A stretch of 45,111 bases of DNA from Actinomycetes bacterium (GTDB lineage: Bacteria; Actinomycetota; Actinomycetes; Mycobacteriales; Mycobacteriaceae): positions 1 through 45,111 of the forward strand of contig JAEZDV010000276.1 in NCBI GenBank assembly GCA_023417985.1. The letters are read 5' to 3'. The notes under the pieces were generated by a model. It searched no databases. It saw only the letters and a program-made list of their open reading frames with translations, and was not told the DNA's origin. Shown piece after piece: positions 1 to 9,136 of this stretch (the first letter of the stretch is position 1; each line of letters starts with the position of its first letter). The position numbers and the translations under genes were made by a program.

Positions 1-13
1 CCATGGCCTTCAC
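1..13 (-). CDS. murU: Start of murU-like nucleotidyltransferase (cut by window edge)
   Basis: Only the first four codons (GTG AAG GCC ATG) lie in the window, reading out of the left edge. They encode MKAM, the usual opening of the N-acetylmuramate 1-phosphate uridylyltransferase MurU. In pseudomonads murU follows amgK, and here the GTG lies 10 nt past the amgK stop. The call rests on this short match and on context, so it is tentative. Confidence 0.45.
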
Positions 14-23
14 TGGCGGGCCT

Positions 24-1442
24 TCACTTCGATTCCCCCCCCGCCGGCCGGCGCGATTTCGCGCGCGCCTTCGTGAGGCGCCGCGCGGCCTTCTTCTTCA
101 CGACCACGCGCTTGCGCGAGGTCGCGCGTTGCGCGCGCCTCGCCACCTTGGCGGGCCTGGCGGTCCGGACGCGCCGAACTACCTTCGTCCGTCGCACGAC
201 CGCTGGCCGGCGTGCGACCTTCGCGCGACGCGTGACTTTCGCGCGTCGCACGACCTTCGCTCGCCGCGCGACCTTCTTCACCTTCTTCGACGCGGGGCGC
301 TTCTTCTTCACGGCCACCTTGCGTTTCGGCCGCGACGCGGCTTCCGCGGCGAGCCTGATCGCGCGCGCCTGCTCGCGCAGGTTCGCAGGCTCCAGCAACG
401 GCGCGATGCGCCAGTCGAGCCAGCGCCCGAACTCGACCAGTTCGGGATACCGTCGGCAGGCGTCGCGCACGTATTCGAAGGTCAGCGGCAGGTCCGCGAG
501 ATAACCGATCTTGCCGTCGCGGTACCACAGCCGGCAGAAGATGCCGAGCACCTTGATGTGCCGCTGCACGCCGATGGCGTCGAACCAGCGCATGAACTGG
601 TATTCGCTGTCGCCGACATTCGCGCCGAGATTCCCGAGCACGCGCCGGTAGCCGCGCACCCAACGTTCGACGCGCTCGCGCGACCAGCTGATGTAGCAGT
701 CCTTGAGCAGCGACACGAGGTCGTAACCGATCGGTCCGCGCAGCGCATCCTGGAAGTCGATGACGCCCGGCCCGCCCTGGTTGTCGCTCGGCAGGACCAT
801 GAGGTTGCGCGAGTGGAAGTCGCGGTGAACGAACACCTGGGGCTGCAGCAGCGCCTCGTTGATCAGGAATTCGAATGTGACCGTGATGAGCGCGCGTTCC
901 TCGGGCGTGAGCTCGAGCCCGAGATGTTTGCCGAGGAACCACTCCGGGAACAGGTTGAGCTCCCGCTCGAGCGGCGCGCGGTCGTAGGGCTCGAGCGCCT
1001 GCGCCGCGCGCAGCCCGCGCACCTGGATGTTAGCCAGGGTCGTCAGCGCGTCGCCGTACAGCTTGTCGACGCCGCGGCCGGTCTTGAGCAGCGACAGGTA
1101 TTGGGTCGAGCCCAGGTCTTCCATCACGACCAACCCGCGTTTCACATCCGCGGCATGGACGTGCGGCACGTGCGCGCCGGCCTGTTCGAGCAGCGCGGTC
1201 ACCTTGAGATAGGGAGCGACGTCCTCCTTGCCGGGAGGCGCGTCCATGACGATCAACGTGTCGGCCTTCGGCGCCCACGCCGAGGGGTCGACGTCGCCAC
1301 GCGACACCCGGAAGTAACGTCTGAAACTGGCGTCGGCGGACGCGACGGTGATACGGCCGATGCGCCAGCCGAGGTCGCGGGTCAACCATGAGCCGATCAG
1401 TGCGAGCCGTGCGTCGTTGTTGGGCAGGTCGTTATTGGGCAT
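24..1442 (-). CDS. amgK: AmgK-like cell-wall sugar kinase with a basic C-terminal tail
   Basis: This 472-residue protein has the aminoglycoside-phosphotransferase fold. The catalytic loop HRDFHSRNLMVL and metal site VIDFQDALRGPIGYD lie in the middle of the kinase domain. AmgK phosphorylates N-acetylmuramate/N-acetylglucosamine at the anomeric carbon during peptidoglycan recycling, and its placement beside lptD and a probable murU start supports that role. The start is the ATG at 1442, at the MPNNDLP reading, because longer reading upstream runs into lptD. Residues of about 373-472 are an extra Lys/Arg/Ala/Val-rich tail built on RRAKV-like units. Family members usually end near 340-370 residues. 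The tail resembles histone H1 or AlgP-type sequence and could bind nucleic acid or polyanions (inference). Confidence 0.85.
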   Translation of the reverse strand: MPNNDLPNNDARLALIGSWLTRDLGWRIGRITVASADASFRRYFRVSRGDVDPSAWAPKADTLIVMDAPPGKEDVAPYLKVTALLEQAGAHVPHVHAADVKRGLVVMEDLGSTQYLSLLKTGRGVDKLYGDALTTLANIQVRGLRAAQALEPYDRAPLERELNLFPEWFLGKHLGLELTPEERALITVTFEFLINEALLQPQVFVHRDFHSRNLMVLPSDNQGGPGVIDFQDALRGPIGYDLVSLLKDCYISWSRERVERWVRGYRRVLGNLGANVGDSEYQFMRWFDAIGVQRHIKVLGIFCRLWYRDGKIGYLADLPLTFEYVRDACRRYPELVEFGRWLDWRIAPLLEPANLREQARAIRLAAEAASRPKRKVAVKKKRPASKKVKKVARRAKVVRRAKVTRRAKVARRPAVVRRTKVVRRVRTARPAKVARRAQRATSRKRVVVKKKAARRLTKARAKSRRPAGGESK

Positions 1443-1466
1443 TCGATATAAGTATAGTGCGGGCAC
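1443..1466. promoter_or_regulatory. Compact divergent amgK/lptD promoter region
   Basis: Only 24 nt separate the two divergent start codons. The gap is AT-rich in an otherwise GC-rich region and holds TATAGT on the plus strand (1453-1458) and TATACT on the minus strand (1456-1451). A start site 6-8 nt past either hexamer would give near-leaderless messages. No good -35 hexamer is evident, so promoters could also lie inside the neighbouring coding regions. Confidence 0.35.
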
Positions 1467-3695
1467 ATGGCGCGGGTGACCTCGACAACGGCCGGACGTA
1501 TCGGCCTCGGACTGACATTGCTCGTGGCGATGCCTCTCGCGCTCGCCGACGAATCCACCTGCCCCCAGCCCGCCGTCGCGACGATTCCCTCCGGGGCCGA
1601 GGACGCCGAACCCGCGCCCGACCCGCAGGATGCGAAAGCCACGATCGACGGCGACAAGGTCGAATACAACCTCAATGGCAATGCCGTGCTCTCCGGCAAC
1701 GTGGAAATGCGCCAGGGCAATCGCGTCATCCGCGCCGATCACCTCGAGTACGACACCGAGAATCAGCGCGCGAAACTCGAAGGCGGCGTCGAATTCATCG
1801 ATCCGATGTTCAAGGTGCGCGGCAACAGCGGCAGCTACTCCGCGGCGCTCGGCGCGCAGTTCGAGGGCGCCGAGTTCGAGCTGCCGGAGCGCAACGCGCG
1901 CGGCGCGGCGCGCTCGCTGCAGATGGATGCCGCGGGCAAGGTGACGCTCGACGAGGTGTCGTTCACCACCTGCCCGATGGACGACATGTCCTGGCAGATG
2001 CGCGCGCGCAGCATCGAGCTCGACACGCGCACGCGCAACGGCGTCGGCCGCGGGACCAGCGTGCGTTTCAAGAACGTGCCGATCGTCTACCTGCCCTGGA
2101 TGACGTTCCCGATCGGCTCGCAGCGCAAGAGCGGCTTCCTGTTCCCGAACATCGGCGGCTCCTCGCGCAACGGCGCGATGCTCGAGGTACCTTACTACTG
2201 GAACATCCGGCCCAACGTCGATTTCACCGCGCAGCCCGTCTACTACTCCAAGCGCGGCGTCGATTTCGCCGGCGAGCTGCGCTACCTGACCGACCGCCAG
2301 CGCGGCCAGTTCGAGTTCAACTATCTACCCGGCGACGACGAGTTCGCCGACGAGAACCGTACGCGCATGTATCTCGAGCACGTCGCCGAGCTGCCGGGCG
2401 ACTGGCGCTTCCGCATCGACGCGACCGACGTGAGCGACACGCAGTATTTCGAGGATTTCGCGCGCGGCCCCGACGGCACGAGCATCCCGTTCGCCGAACG
2501 ACTCGCGGAGTTCATCTATCGCGACGAGCACCTGAACGTGCGCGGGCAGGTCCAGGATTTCCAGACCATCGACGACGACCTGGATCCGCTGGATCGCCCA
2601 TACACGCGCGCTCCACGCGTCCTGGCCTCGGGCGACTGGAACCTCGGGCTGGGCGCCATCGACTATGGATTCGACGCGGAGCTGGTCAATTTCGAGCGCA
2701 ACGTCGGCGTCACCGGCTGGCGCCTCGACGTGGCGCCGCGCGCGGGCTTCGACTGGTCGGGCCCGGGATTTTTCGTGCGGCCCTCGGCCGGCTACCGCTA
2801 CACGCAGTACGACCTGAAGGACCAGGAACCCGGTACCGACGACGCACCCACACGCTCGCTGCCGATCGCTTCCCTCGACGCCGGCCTCGTGTTCGAACGC
2901 GCCTCCGGCTCGCATGGGCAGCGGCGCATGACGCTCGAGCCGCGCGCGCTGTACCTGTACACCCCGTACCGCGATCAGTCCGAACTCCCGCTGTTCGACA
3001 CCGGACTTCCCGACCTCAATCTCGTGCAGCTCTACCGCAACAACCGCTACGTCGGCGCGGACCGCGTCAACGACGCGAACCAGATCGCGTTCGGCCTCAC
3101 GAGCCGCCTGTTCGACGCCGAATCCGGCGCGCAGTACATCGCGGCCAGTATCGGGCAGGTCTACTACTTCGATCGTCCGCGCGTCGTGCTGCCCACCGAA
3201 ACGCCGAGCGCGCGCGACACCTCCGACTTCATCGCGCAGGTGTCGCTGACGGCGTACAAGAACTGGAACCTCGAAGCCGGCATCCAGTGGAATCCCGAGG
3301 AATCGCGCAGCGAGCGATCGCAGTTCCGCATTCAGTACCGGCCGGGCAACGATCGCGTGGTGAATCTCGGCTACCGCGCGCAACGCGACCGCATCGAGCA
3401 GGTCGACGTCTCGTCCGCCTGGCCCATCGGTGACCGCTGGGGCGCCTACGGCCGCTGGGTGTACAGCCTGCGGGACCGGGACACGCTCGATCAGTTCGCG
3501 GGCTTCGAGTACAAGGCCTGCTGCTACGCGCTGCGTGCCGTGGCGCGCCGGTTCATCTCGAACCGCGACGGCGAGCGCGAGACGGCCTTCTTCATACAGC
3601 TGGAACTGAAGGGATTGGCCAGTGTCGGAACCCCAGCCGACGCTTTCCTGGAACGTGCAATTCGAGGATACTCGCCGGAAACTTCCGCCCGGTGA
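1467..3695 (+). CDS. lptD: LPS-assembly outer-membrane protein LptD
   Basis: This 742-residue protein begins with a signal peptide ending near ALA-D28. Next comes an OstA/LptA-like beta-jellyroll domain at about residues 50-170 (KATIDGDKVEYNLNGNAVLS region) and then a long beta-barrel rich in alternating aromatic strands. LptD with LptE inserts lipopolysaccharide into the outer leaflet of the outer membrane. The four cysteines of the classical disulfide pattern are present: C32, C169 and the adjacent pair C685-C686. Length is close to the usual 750-800. The gene overlaps surA by 4 nt, so both are likely one transcript. The chaperone for LptD folding is SurA, which is the next gene. Confidence 0.96.
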   Translation: MARVTSTTAGRIGLGLTLLVAMPLALADESTCPQPAVATIPSGAEDAEPAPDPQDAKATIDGDKVEYNLNGNAVLSGNVEMRQGNRVIRADHLEYDTENQRAKLEGGVEFIDPMFKVRGNSGSYSAALGAQFEGAEFELPERNARGAARSLQMDAAGKVTLDEVSFTTCPMDDMSWQMRARSIELDTRTRNGVGRGTSVRFKNVPIVYLPWMTFPIGSQRKSGFLFPNIGGSSRNGAMLEVPYYWNIRPNVDFTAQPVYYSKRGVDFAGELRYLTDRQRGQFEFNYLPGDDEFADENRTRMYLEHVAELPGDWRFRIDATDVSDTQYFEDFARGPDGTSIPFAERLAEFIYRDEHLNVRGQVQDFQTIDDDLDPLDRPYTRAPRVLASGDWNLGLGAIDYGFDAELVNFERNVGVTGWRLDVAPRAGFDWSGPGFFVRPSAGYRYTQYDLKDQEPGTDDAPTRSLPIASLDAGLVFERASGSHGQRRMTLEPRALYLYTPYRDQSELPLFDTGLPDLNLVQLYRNNRYVGADRVNDANQIAFGLTSRLFDAESGAQYIAASIGQVYYFDRPRVVLPTETPSARDTSDFIAQVSLTAYKNWNLEAGIQWNPEESRSERSQFRIQYRPGNDRVVNLGYRAQRDRIEQVDVSSAWPIGDRWGAYGRWVYSLRDRDTLDQFAGFEYKACCYALRAVARRFISNRDGERETAFFIQLELKGLASVGTPADAFLERAIRGYSPETSAR

Positions 3696-5020
3696 AAAAC
3701 AACTCCATGATTCGAAAGGCTTTTTCGCGCGGCTTCTTGCTGGCGCTCGCATCCCTCGCCTTCTCCACCGCCCACGCGCAGACGCGTGAGGCAAGCTCGT
3801 CCGGCGTGTTGCTGGATCGCGTGGCGGCGACCGTCAACGAGGGCGTGGTGCTCACGAGCGAGCTCGACGAACAGATGATCCTCATCACCGAGCGGCTGCG
3901 CGCGCAGAACCTCGAGCTGCCCCCCGAGAACGTGCTGCGCCGACAGGTGCTCGACCGCCTGGTCCTGCAGGAGCTCCAGATGCAACGCGCCGATCGGGCC
4001 GGCATCAAGGTTTCCGACGAAACGCTCAACAACGCGCTGACCGACGTCGCCCGCAGCAACAACATCCGCCTGGCGGATCTGCCCGAGGCGCTTGCCGCGC
4101 AGGGCATCGACTACGCCGGCTATCGCGAGACCATCCGCAAGGAGCTCGCGATGCAGATACTGCGCCAGCGTGACGTCATCCAGCGCATCAACGTGAGCCC
4201 GCGCGAGATCGACCAGTTCCTCGAACGACAGAAGAAGATGCCGGACGAGCAGAACCAGTACGACGTCTCGCACATCCTGATCGCGGTCCCGCAGGCCGCC
4301 ACGCCCGAGGAACTCGACGCGGCCGCGCGCAAGGCCGACGAGGTTTATCAGAAGGCCATCGCCGGCGAAGACTTCGGGCGGCTCGCGGTCGCCTATTCGA
4401 ATTCACAGACCGCGCTCGAGGGCGGATCGCTGGGCGTACGCCGCGGCTCCGAGCTGCCGACGTTCCTGGCCGAGCCCATCGCCACGATGAAAGCCGGCGA
4501 CGTCACCAAGCCGATCCGTACACCGTCGGGCTTCCACCTCGTGAAGCTCAACGAGGTGAAGGGCGGCCAGCAGGTGATCGTGAACCAGGTCCACGCGCGC
4601 CACATCCTGATCAAGACGAACGAGCTGCAGGACGACGCGACCGTCAAGCAGAAGCTCGAGAACATCCGCGACCGCATCCTGAACAAGGGAGAGGACTTCG
4701 CAGCCGTGGCCTCGGTCGTGTCCGAGGATCCGGGCTCGGCCTCCGACGGCGGCGATCTCGGCTGGGCGAATCCGGGCACGTTCGTTCCCGAGTTCGAGCG
4801 CCAGCTCGCGCAGCTGCAGCCCGAGGAGATCAGCCAGCCGTTCCGCACGCAGTTCGGCTGGCACGTGATCCAGCTGCTCGGCCGCCGCACCTTCGACACC
4901 ACCGAGGACGTGCGCCGCCAGCGCGCCTTCGTGGCGCTGCGCGAATCGAAGGCGGACGAGGAAACCGAACTATGGCTGCGTCGCCTGCGCGACGAGGCCT
5001 ACGTCGAGTACAAGCTCTGA
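3692..5020 (+). CDS. surA: Periplasmic chaperone and peptidyl-prolyl isomerase SurA
   Basis: This 442-residue protein carries a Sec signal peptide (cleavage near AHA-Q), an N-terminal SurA chaperone domain to about residue 180 and two parvulin domains. The first is YDVSHILIAVP to GFHLVKL at about 190-290. The second is VHARHILIKT to GWHVIQLLGRR at about 300-400. SurA escorts outer-membrane proteins, LptD above all, across the periplasm. The GTG start at 3692 overlaps the lptD stop (GTGA). An in-frame ATG at 3707 is an alternative that leaves a more compact signal peptide. The 3' end overlaps pdxA. Confidence 0.95.
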   Translation: MKNNSMIRKAFSRGFLLALASLAFSTAHAQTREASSSGVLLDRVAATVNEGVVLTSELDEQMILITERLRAQNLELPPENVLRRQVLDRLVLQELQMQRADRAGIKVSDETLNNALTDVARSNNIRLADLPEALAAQGIDYAGYRETIRKELAMQILRQRDVIQRINVSPREIDQFLERQKKMPDEQNQYDVSHILIAVPQAATPEELDAAARKADEVYQKAIAGEDFGRLAVAYSNSQTALEGGSLGVRRGSELPTFLAEPIATMKAGDVTKPIRTPSGFHLVKLNEVKGGQQVIVNQVHARHILIKTNELQDDATVKQKLENIRDRILNKGEDFAAVASVVSEDPGSASDGGDLGWANPGTFVPEFERQLAQLQPEEISQPFRTQFGWHVIQLLGRRTFDTTEDVRRQRAFVALRESKADEETELWLRRLRDEAYVEYKL

Positions 5021-6012
5021 AACCGGGGCACAAGCGCGTCGCCGTCACCGCGGGTGAGCCCGCGGGCATCGGCCCGGACCTGTGTCTCGCGCTCGCCGGC
5101 CTCTCGCTGCCCTCTCCGCTGGTCGTGATCGGCAGCCGCGCGCTGCTCGCCGAGCGGGCGCGGCAGCTCGGCCTGTCGCTGCGCCTCGAAGCCTATCTAC
5201 CCGACGCCGCGCCGGCCGCGCACGAGCCCGGCCGGCTGCACGTGCTCGACGTGCCGCTGGCCGCTCCCTGCGTCGCGGGAAAACTCGACCCGGCCAACGC
5301 GCCTCACGTGCTCGCGATGCTCGACCGCGCGATCGCGGGCGCGGCGCAGGGCGAGTTCGCGGCGATGGTCACGGCTCCGGTGCAGAAGAGCGTGATCAAC
5401 GATGCCGGCGTCCCGTTCACCGGCCACACCGAATATCTCGCGGCACGCACGAACGCCGATCACCCGGTGATGCTGCTGGCGGCGGATTCGTTGCGCGTCG
5501 CGCTGGCAACGACCCACCTGCCGCTGCGCGCCGTGGGCGACGCCATCACGCCCCAGCTGCTCGACACCACCCTGCGGATCATCAACAAGGACCTGCGCGC
5601 GCTGTGGGGCCTCGAGCGCCCGCGCATCGCGGTCTGCGGGCTGAATCCGCACGCCGGAGAGAGCGGGCATCTCGGCACTGAGGACCGCGACGTGATCCAG
5701 CCGGCCGTCGAGCGCGCGCGCGCCGCGGGGATGCTGGTCGATGGCCCGCTGCCGGCGGATACCGTCTTCGTGCCGCGTCATCTCTCCAATTACGACGTCG
5801 TGCTCGCCATGTACCACGACCAGGGATTGCCCGTGCTCAAGCACGCGGGCTTCGGTCATGCCGTGAACGTCACGCTGGGGTTGCCGATCGTGCGCACCTC
5901 GGTCGATCACGGCACGGCGCTCGACCTCGCCGCCACGGGCCGCGCCGATGCCGGCAGCCTCATCGCGGCCACGCGCCTCGCGATCGAATTCGCGCAGCGC
6001 CGCGGGAGTTAG
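4972..6012 (+). CDS. pdxA: 4-hydroxythreonine-4-phosphate dehydrogenase PdxA
   Basis: PdxA oxidises 4-phosphohydroxy-L-threonine in pyridoxal phosphate synthesis. The family opening AVTAGEPAGIGPDL, the FTGHTEYLA metal-binding His near residue 150 and the YHDQGLPVLKHAGF and TSVDHGTALDLA blocks near residues 281-320 are all visible. With the ATG at 4972 the protein has 346 residues and overlaps surA by 49 nt. A CTG at 5017, overlapping the surA stop as CTGA, would give a 331-residue protein nearer to the family length, so the true start is uncertain. The order surA-pdxA-rsmA-apaG-apaH is the standard gammaproteobacterial arrangement. Confidence 0.94.
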   Translation: MAASPARRGLRRVQALKPGHKRVAVTAGEPAGIGPDLCLALAGLSLPSPLVVIGSRALLAERARQLGLSLRLEAYLPDAAPAAHEPGRLHVLDVPLAAPCVAGKLDPANAPHVLAMLDRAIAGAAQGEFAAMVTAPVQKSVINDAGVPFTGHTEYLAARTNADHPVMLLAADSLRVALATTHLPLRAVGDAITPQLLDTTLRIINKDLRALWGLERPRIAVCGLNPHAGESGHLGTEDRDVIQPAVERARAAGMLVDGPLPADTVFVPRHLSNYDVVLAMYHDQGLPVLKHAGFGHAVNVTLGLPIVRTSVDHGTALDLAATGRADAGSLIAATRLAIEFAQRRGS

Positions 6013-6018
6013 ACGCTC

Positions 6019-6825
6019 TTGGTTTTCGCGCGCAAGCGGTTCGGCCAGCACTTCCTTCACGACCGCACCGTCCTCGACCGCATCGTGCAGGAGATCGCGC
6101 CCCAGCCCGGCGACGCGCTGGTGGAGATCGGTCCCGGCCGCGGCGCGCTGACGGAGCGCCTGATCGGTCGCGGACAGACCCTGGATGCGATCGAGATCGA
6201 TCGTGATCTTGCCGCGCGGCTGCGCGAGCGCTGGAACACGCGGCCGGATTTCGCGCTGCACGAGGCCGACGCGCTCGACTTCGACTTCGCGCAACTCGCC
6301 GGGCAGCGCGCCGCGCGACTGCGCGTCATCGGCAACCTGCCTTACAACATCTCCACGCCGCTGCTGTTCCACATCGCGGCCGCGCACGCGCACATCCACG
6401 ACCTGCACGTGATGCTGCAGAAGGAAGTCATCGATCGCATCGTCGCGCCGCCCGGCAGCCGGGAATATGGGCGACTCACCGTCATGCTCGCGCCCTGGTT
6501 CGAGGCGAAGCCGTTGTTCGACGTCGGCCCCGGCGCGTTCACGCCCGCGCCGCGCGTCTGGTCGGCGGTGGCGAGACTCACGGTCCGGCGCGAACCCGCA
6601 TTCGCATTGCCCGCGGCGTTCGCGCGCACCGTTTCGGCGGCGTTCTCGCAGCGGCGCAAGACCTTGCGGAACGCACTGCGCAGCATCGTCGGCGTGGAGG
6701 GCATCGTCGCGGCCGGCGTCGATCCTTCCGTGCGGCCGGAAACCCTTGCTCCGATCGAGTTCGCGCGCATCGCCGCGCAGGTACCCGCCATTCCATCGGA
6801 AAAGGGACCGGCGGAAAAAGACTAG
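6019..6825 (+). CDS. rsmA: 16S rRNA dimethyladenosine transferase RsmA (KsgA)
   Basis: RsmA dimethylates two adjacent adenines near the 3' end of 16S rRNA, a late step in small-subunit maturation. The 268-residue protein opens with ARKRFGQHFL, then has the SAM motif EIGPGRGALT near residues 36-45 and the catalytic NLPYNIS motif near residue 105. The C-terminal helical domain includes SQRRKTLRNAL. The start is a TTG at 6019, preceded by GGAG about 11 nt upstream. It follows pdxA by 6 nt and is probably cotranscribed. Confidence 0.95.
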   Translation: MVFARKRFGQHFLHDRTVLDRIVQEIAPQPGDALVEIGPGRGALTERLIGRGQTLDAIEIDRDLAARLRERWNTRPDFALHEADALDFDFAQLAGQRAARLRVIGNLPYNISTPLLFHIAAAHAHIHDLHVMLQKEVIDRIVAPPGSREYGRLTVMLAPWFEAKPLFDVGPGAFTPAPRVWSAVARLTVRREPAFALPAAFARTVSAAFSQRRKTLRNALRSIVGVEGIVAAGVDPSVRPETLAPIEFARIAAQVPAIPSEKGPAEKD

Positions 6826-6840
6826 TAAACTCGGTCCCAC

Positions 6841-7221
6841 ATGGAACCCACCGTTCACAAGATCCGCGTCAGCGTCGACACGAGCTACCTTCCGGACCAA
6901 TCGAATCCCAAGGATCATCGTTACGTGTTCTCGTACACGATCACGATCCGCAACGAAGGCAGCGTCCCGGCGCGACTTCTGGCGCGCCACTGGATCATCA
7001 CCGACTCCAATGGAAAGGTGCAGGAAGTGCGCGGCGAAGGCGTGGTCGGTGAGAAACCGCACCTGAAACCGGGACAGGGATTCCGGTATTCGAGCGGCGC
7101 CGTGCTCGAGACGCCCGTGGGCGTCATGCAAGGCGAATACCAGATGGTCACCGACGACGGCGAGGAGTTCGATGCGCCGGTCGCTGCGTTCCGGCTCGCG
7201 ATGCCGGGCCTTCTGCACTGA
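6841..7221 (+). CDS. apaG: ApaG protein
   Basis: This 126-residue protein is a complete ApaG: an immunoglobulin-like beta sandwich with YTITIRNEGSVPARLLARHW, the glycine-rich GEGVVGEKPHLKPGQGFRYSSG loop and the closing MQGEYQMVTDDGEEFDAPV. Family members bind magnesium or cobalt and nucleotides, but the cellular role is not settled. It lies 15 nt after rsmA and 12 nt before apaH, the usual arrangement. The ribosome binding site is weak, so translation may depend on upstream ribosomes. Confidence 0.94.
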   Translation: MEPTVHKIRVSVDTSYLPDQSNPKDHRYVFSYTITIRNEGSVPARLLARHWIITDSNGKVQEVRGEGVVGEKPHLKPGQGFRYSSGAVLETPVGVMQGEYQMVTDDGEEFDAPVAAFRLAMPGLLH

Positions 7222-7233
7222 GCGCCGGCACGC

Positions 7234-8064
7234 ATGGCCCGTTATGCCATCGGCGACGTCCAGGGCTGCTGCGATGAACTGAAGACGCTGCTCGAGCGCA
7301 TCCACTTCTCAGCCGACCGCGACGAGTTGTGGTTCGTGGGCGATCTCGTGAACCGCGGACCGCAGTCGCTCGAAACGCTGCGCTTCGTGCGCTCGCTCGG
7401 GGCCGGCGCGACCGTCGTGCTCGGGAACCACGATCTGCACCTGCTGGCGCTCGCGTATGGCAGCAAGCGCAAGCCCAAGGAAGGCGACACCCTGGACGAA
7501 GTGCTCGACGCGCCGGATCGCGATCAGCTGCTCGAATGGCTTCTGACGCGCCCGCTCGCGGTGTTCGACGAACCGCGCGGCGATTTTCTCGTGCATGCGG
7601 GATTGCTGCCCGAGTGGACAGCGCGCTTCGCGGCCAAACTCGCGCGCGAGGTCGAAGCCGTGCTGCGCGAGGATGCCCGCACGTTGTTCGACGCGATGTA
7701 CGGCAACAAGCCCGACAAGTGGAACGACAACCTGCGCGGCATGGACCGCCTGCGCATCGTGATCAACTCCTTCACGCGCCTGCGCTTCTGCGCGCGCGAC
7801 GGCACCATCGATCTCACGATGAAGAACACGCCCGGCGAACAGCCCGAACACCTGTACCCGTGGTTCGATGTCCCGGAGCGCGCGAGCCGCGACGTGCGCG
7901 TGATCTGCGGCCACTGGTCGACGCTGGGCTTCAAGCGCCGCAAAGACCTGCTCGCGCTCGACACCGGCTGCATCTGGGGCGGCTCACTGACCGCCGTGAA
8001 CCTCGACACCGACGACGACCCCGTGCACCTAGCCTGCAAAGGCCACCAAGCCCCTGGGGATTAG
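7234..8064 (+). CDS. apaH: Diadenosine tetraphosphatase ApaH
   Basis: ApaH cleaves diadenosine 5',5'''-P1,P4-tetraphosphate symmetrically to ADP and removes Np4-type RNA caps. The 276-residue protein shows the metallophosphatase motifs in order: GDVQG near residue 7, GDLVNRG near 36, GNHD near 64 and HAGLLP near 121. Also present is the family-specific GHWSTLG before the C-terminal LDTGCIWGG block. Length is typical. It ends the lptD operon. A short GCGGG-TACG-CCCGC hairpin at about 8091-8104, between it and the convergent lipoprotein gene, may help termination. Confidence 0.95.
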   Translation: MARYAIGDVQGCCDELKTLLERIHFSADRDELWFVGDLVNRGPQSLETLRFVRSLGAGATVVLGNHDLHLLALAYGSKRKPKEGDTLDEVLDAPDRDQLLEWLLTRPLAVFDEPRGDFLVHAGLLPEWTARFAAKLAREVEAVLREDARTLFDAMYGNKPDKWNDNLRGMDRLRIVINSFTRLRFCARDGTIDLTMKNTPGEQPEHLYPWFDVPERASRDVRVICGHWSTLGFKRRKDLLALDTGCIWGGSLTAVNLDTDDDPVHLACKGHQAPGD

Positions 8065-8105
8065 GGTGCCGGTGTAAAAAGTGGGGATTGCGCGGGTACG
8101 CCCGC

Positions 8106-8966
8106 TCACTTCAGCGACGTTCTGATCTGCGAGAACGTCTCTTTGCCAACCGTTTCGCACAGATGGTTCATGCCGAGCACGGCGTTGGCGGAGTAGTCGC
8201 TGGCGTCGTAGACCCTGCCTCTGAACCGGATCTTCAGACCCAGCCGATCCTTGCCCGCCATGATGCCGAACAGCGAGCGATTGGCGGGATTGCGCTGGCG
8301 GAAATCCACGATCCAGGCTTCCGCCGTCTCGGCATCTGAAACCGTCCTGCCCTGCCGAGAGGCAGCCTCGCGATAAGACTGCTGGATGAGCGGAATGACC
8401 TTGTCGTTCCGCTCGCAGTCTCCGCAATTCCAGACGATGCGCAACCTGGGCACGGCGTTGGGCGGCAAGGTGCTCCCGGGCGCGGCCGCCACGATTGTGT
8501 CGGACTCGATCGGCGCCGCATCGGTGAACACCGGCATCGGCCCCCAAGAGATGTAGATAGCGGACGTCGTCGGCCGGAACACGCTCGGCTCGAGCTCGAG
8601 ATCGATGGGTTTGACGCCCTGCGGTGACACCGCCATCACGTTGCGCTCTTCGCCGCGCACCTCGATCTGCTGCACGCTGGCCGGACGCACGCGCACGGCG
8701 ACGCGCACGGGCCAGGTGGTCTCCTCGCGCAGGCGGGCCGCCACGTTGCCGGATCCCGAGACGTCGCTCAGGTCGATGATCAGCGTATTGCGCTGCCAGA
8801 ACTGCGGGTAACCCGCCGTCGTGCCGTCGGCGTTGACGAGTTCGACTTCGTTGACGATTTCCGGACCCGGTTTCGGCTTCTTTCCGAAGGGCCACATTTT
8901 CGACATCGTGCCGCAGGCGCTGAGCGCTAGGGTCAGGGCGACGAGCAGCGTAAGACGGAACTTCAC
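8106..8966 (-). CDS. Lipoprotein of unknown function
   Basis: The protein has about 286 residues with a clear lipoprotein signal: MKFRLTLLVALTLALSAC, lipobox LSAC. Position +2 is Gly, so outer-membrane sorting is expected. I chose the GTG at 8966 because GGAG sits 8 nt upstream; a GTG at 8975 is in frame but overlaps that site. The body is a mostly beta pattern with a WNCGDCERND segment near residue 190 that puts two cysteines close together. No named family was recognised. It converges with apaH and has about 170 nt to the next gene, so it is probably monocistronic. Confidence 0.8.
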   Translation of the reverse strand: MKFRLTLLVALTLALSACGTMSKMWPFGKKPKPGPEIVNEVELVNADGTTAGYPQFWQRNTLIIDLSDVSGSGNVAARLREETTWPVRVAVRVRPASVQQIEVRGEERNVMAVSPQGVKPIDLELEPSVFRPTTSAIYISWGPMPVFTDAAPIESDTIVAAAPGSTLPPNAVPRLRIVWNCGDCERNDKVIPLIQQSYREAASRQGRTVSDAETAEAWIVDFRQRNPANRSLFGIMAGKDRLGLKIRFRGRVYDASDYSANAVLGMNHLCETVGKETFSQIRTSLK

Positions 8967-9136
8967 GAGGACCACTCCGGGCTTATGGCAACACTGTTAG
9001 CCGGGCGCCACGATATCACGCAAGCCCGGCCCGGACCGTGCGCAGGGCTGACGCCACGCGGCGACAGCTCAGGCAACTGTGGAAGCGGTCACATCGCCGC
9101 CGCTCCAGCGACTACCATAGGCGGGCTGGAGGCCCG

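Noticed and set aside
5197..7305. Long antisense frame across pdxA, rsmA and apaG
   Set aside because: It crosses three confirmed conserved genes on the other strand and its translation is Arg-rich shadow sequence.
9038..9136. N-terminal extension of the 3-hydroxyanthranilate dioxygenase
   Set aside because: The added 33 residues are Arg-rich without family match; the ATG at 9137 has a strong GGAGG site and gives the normal length.
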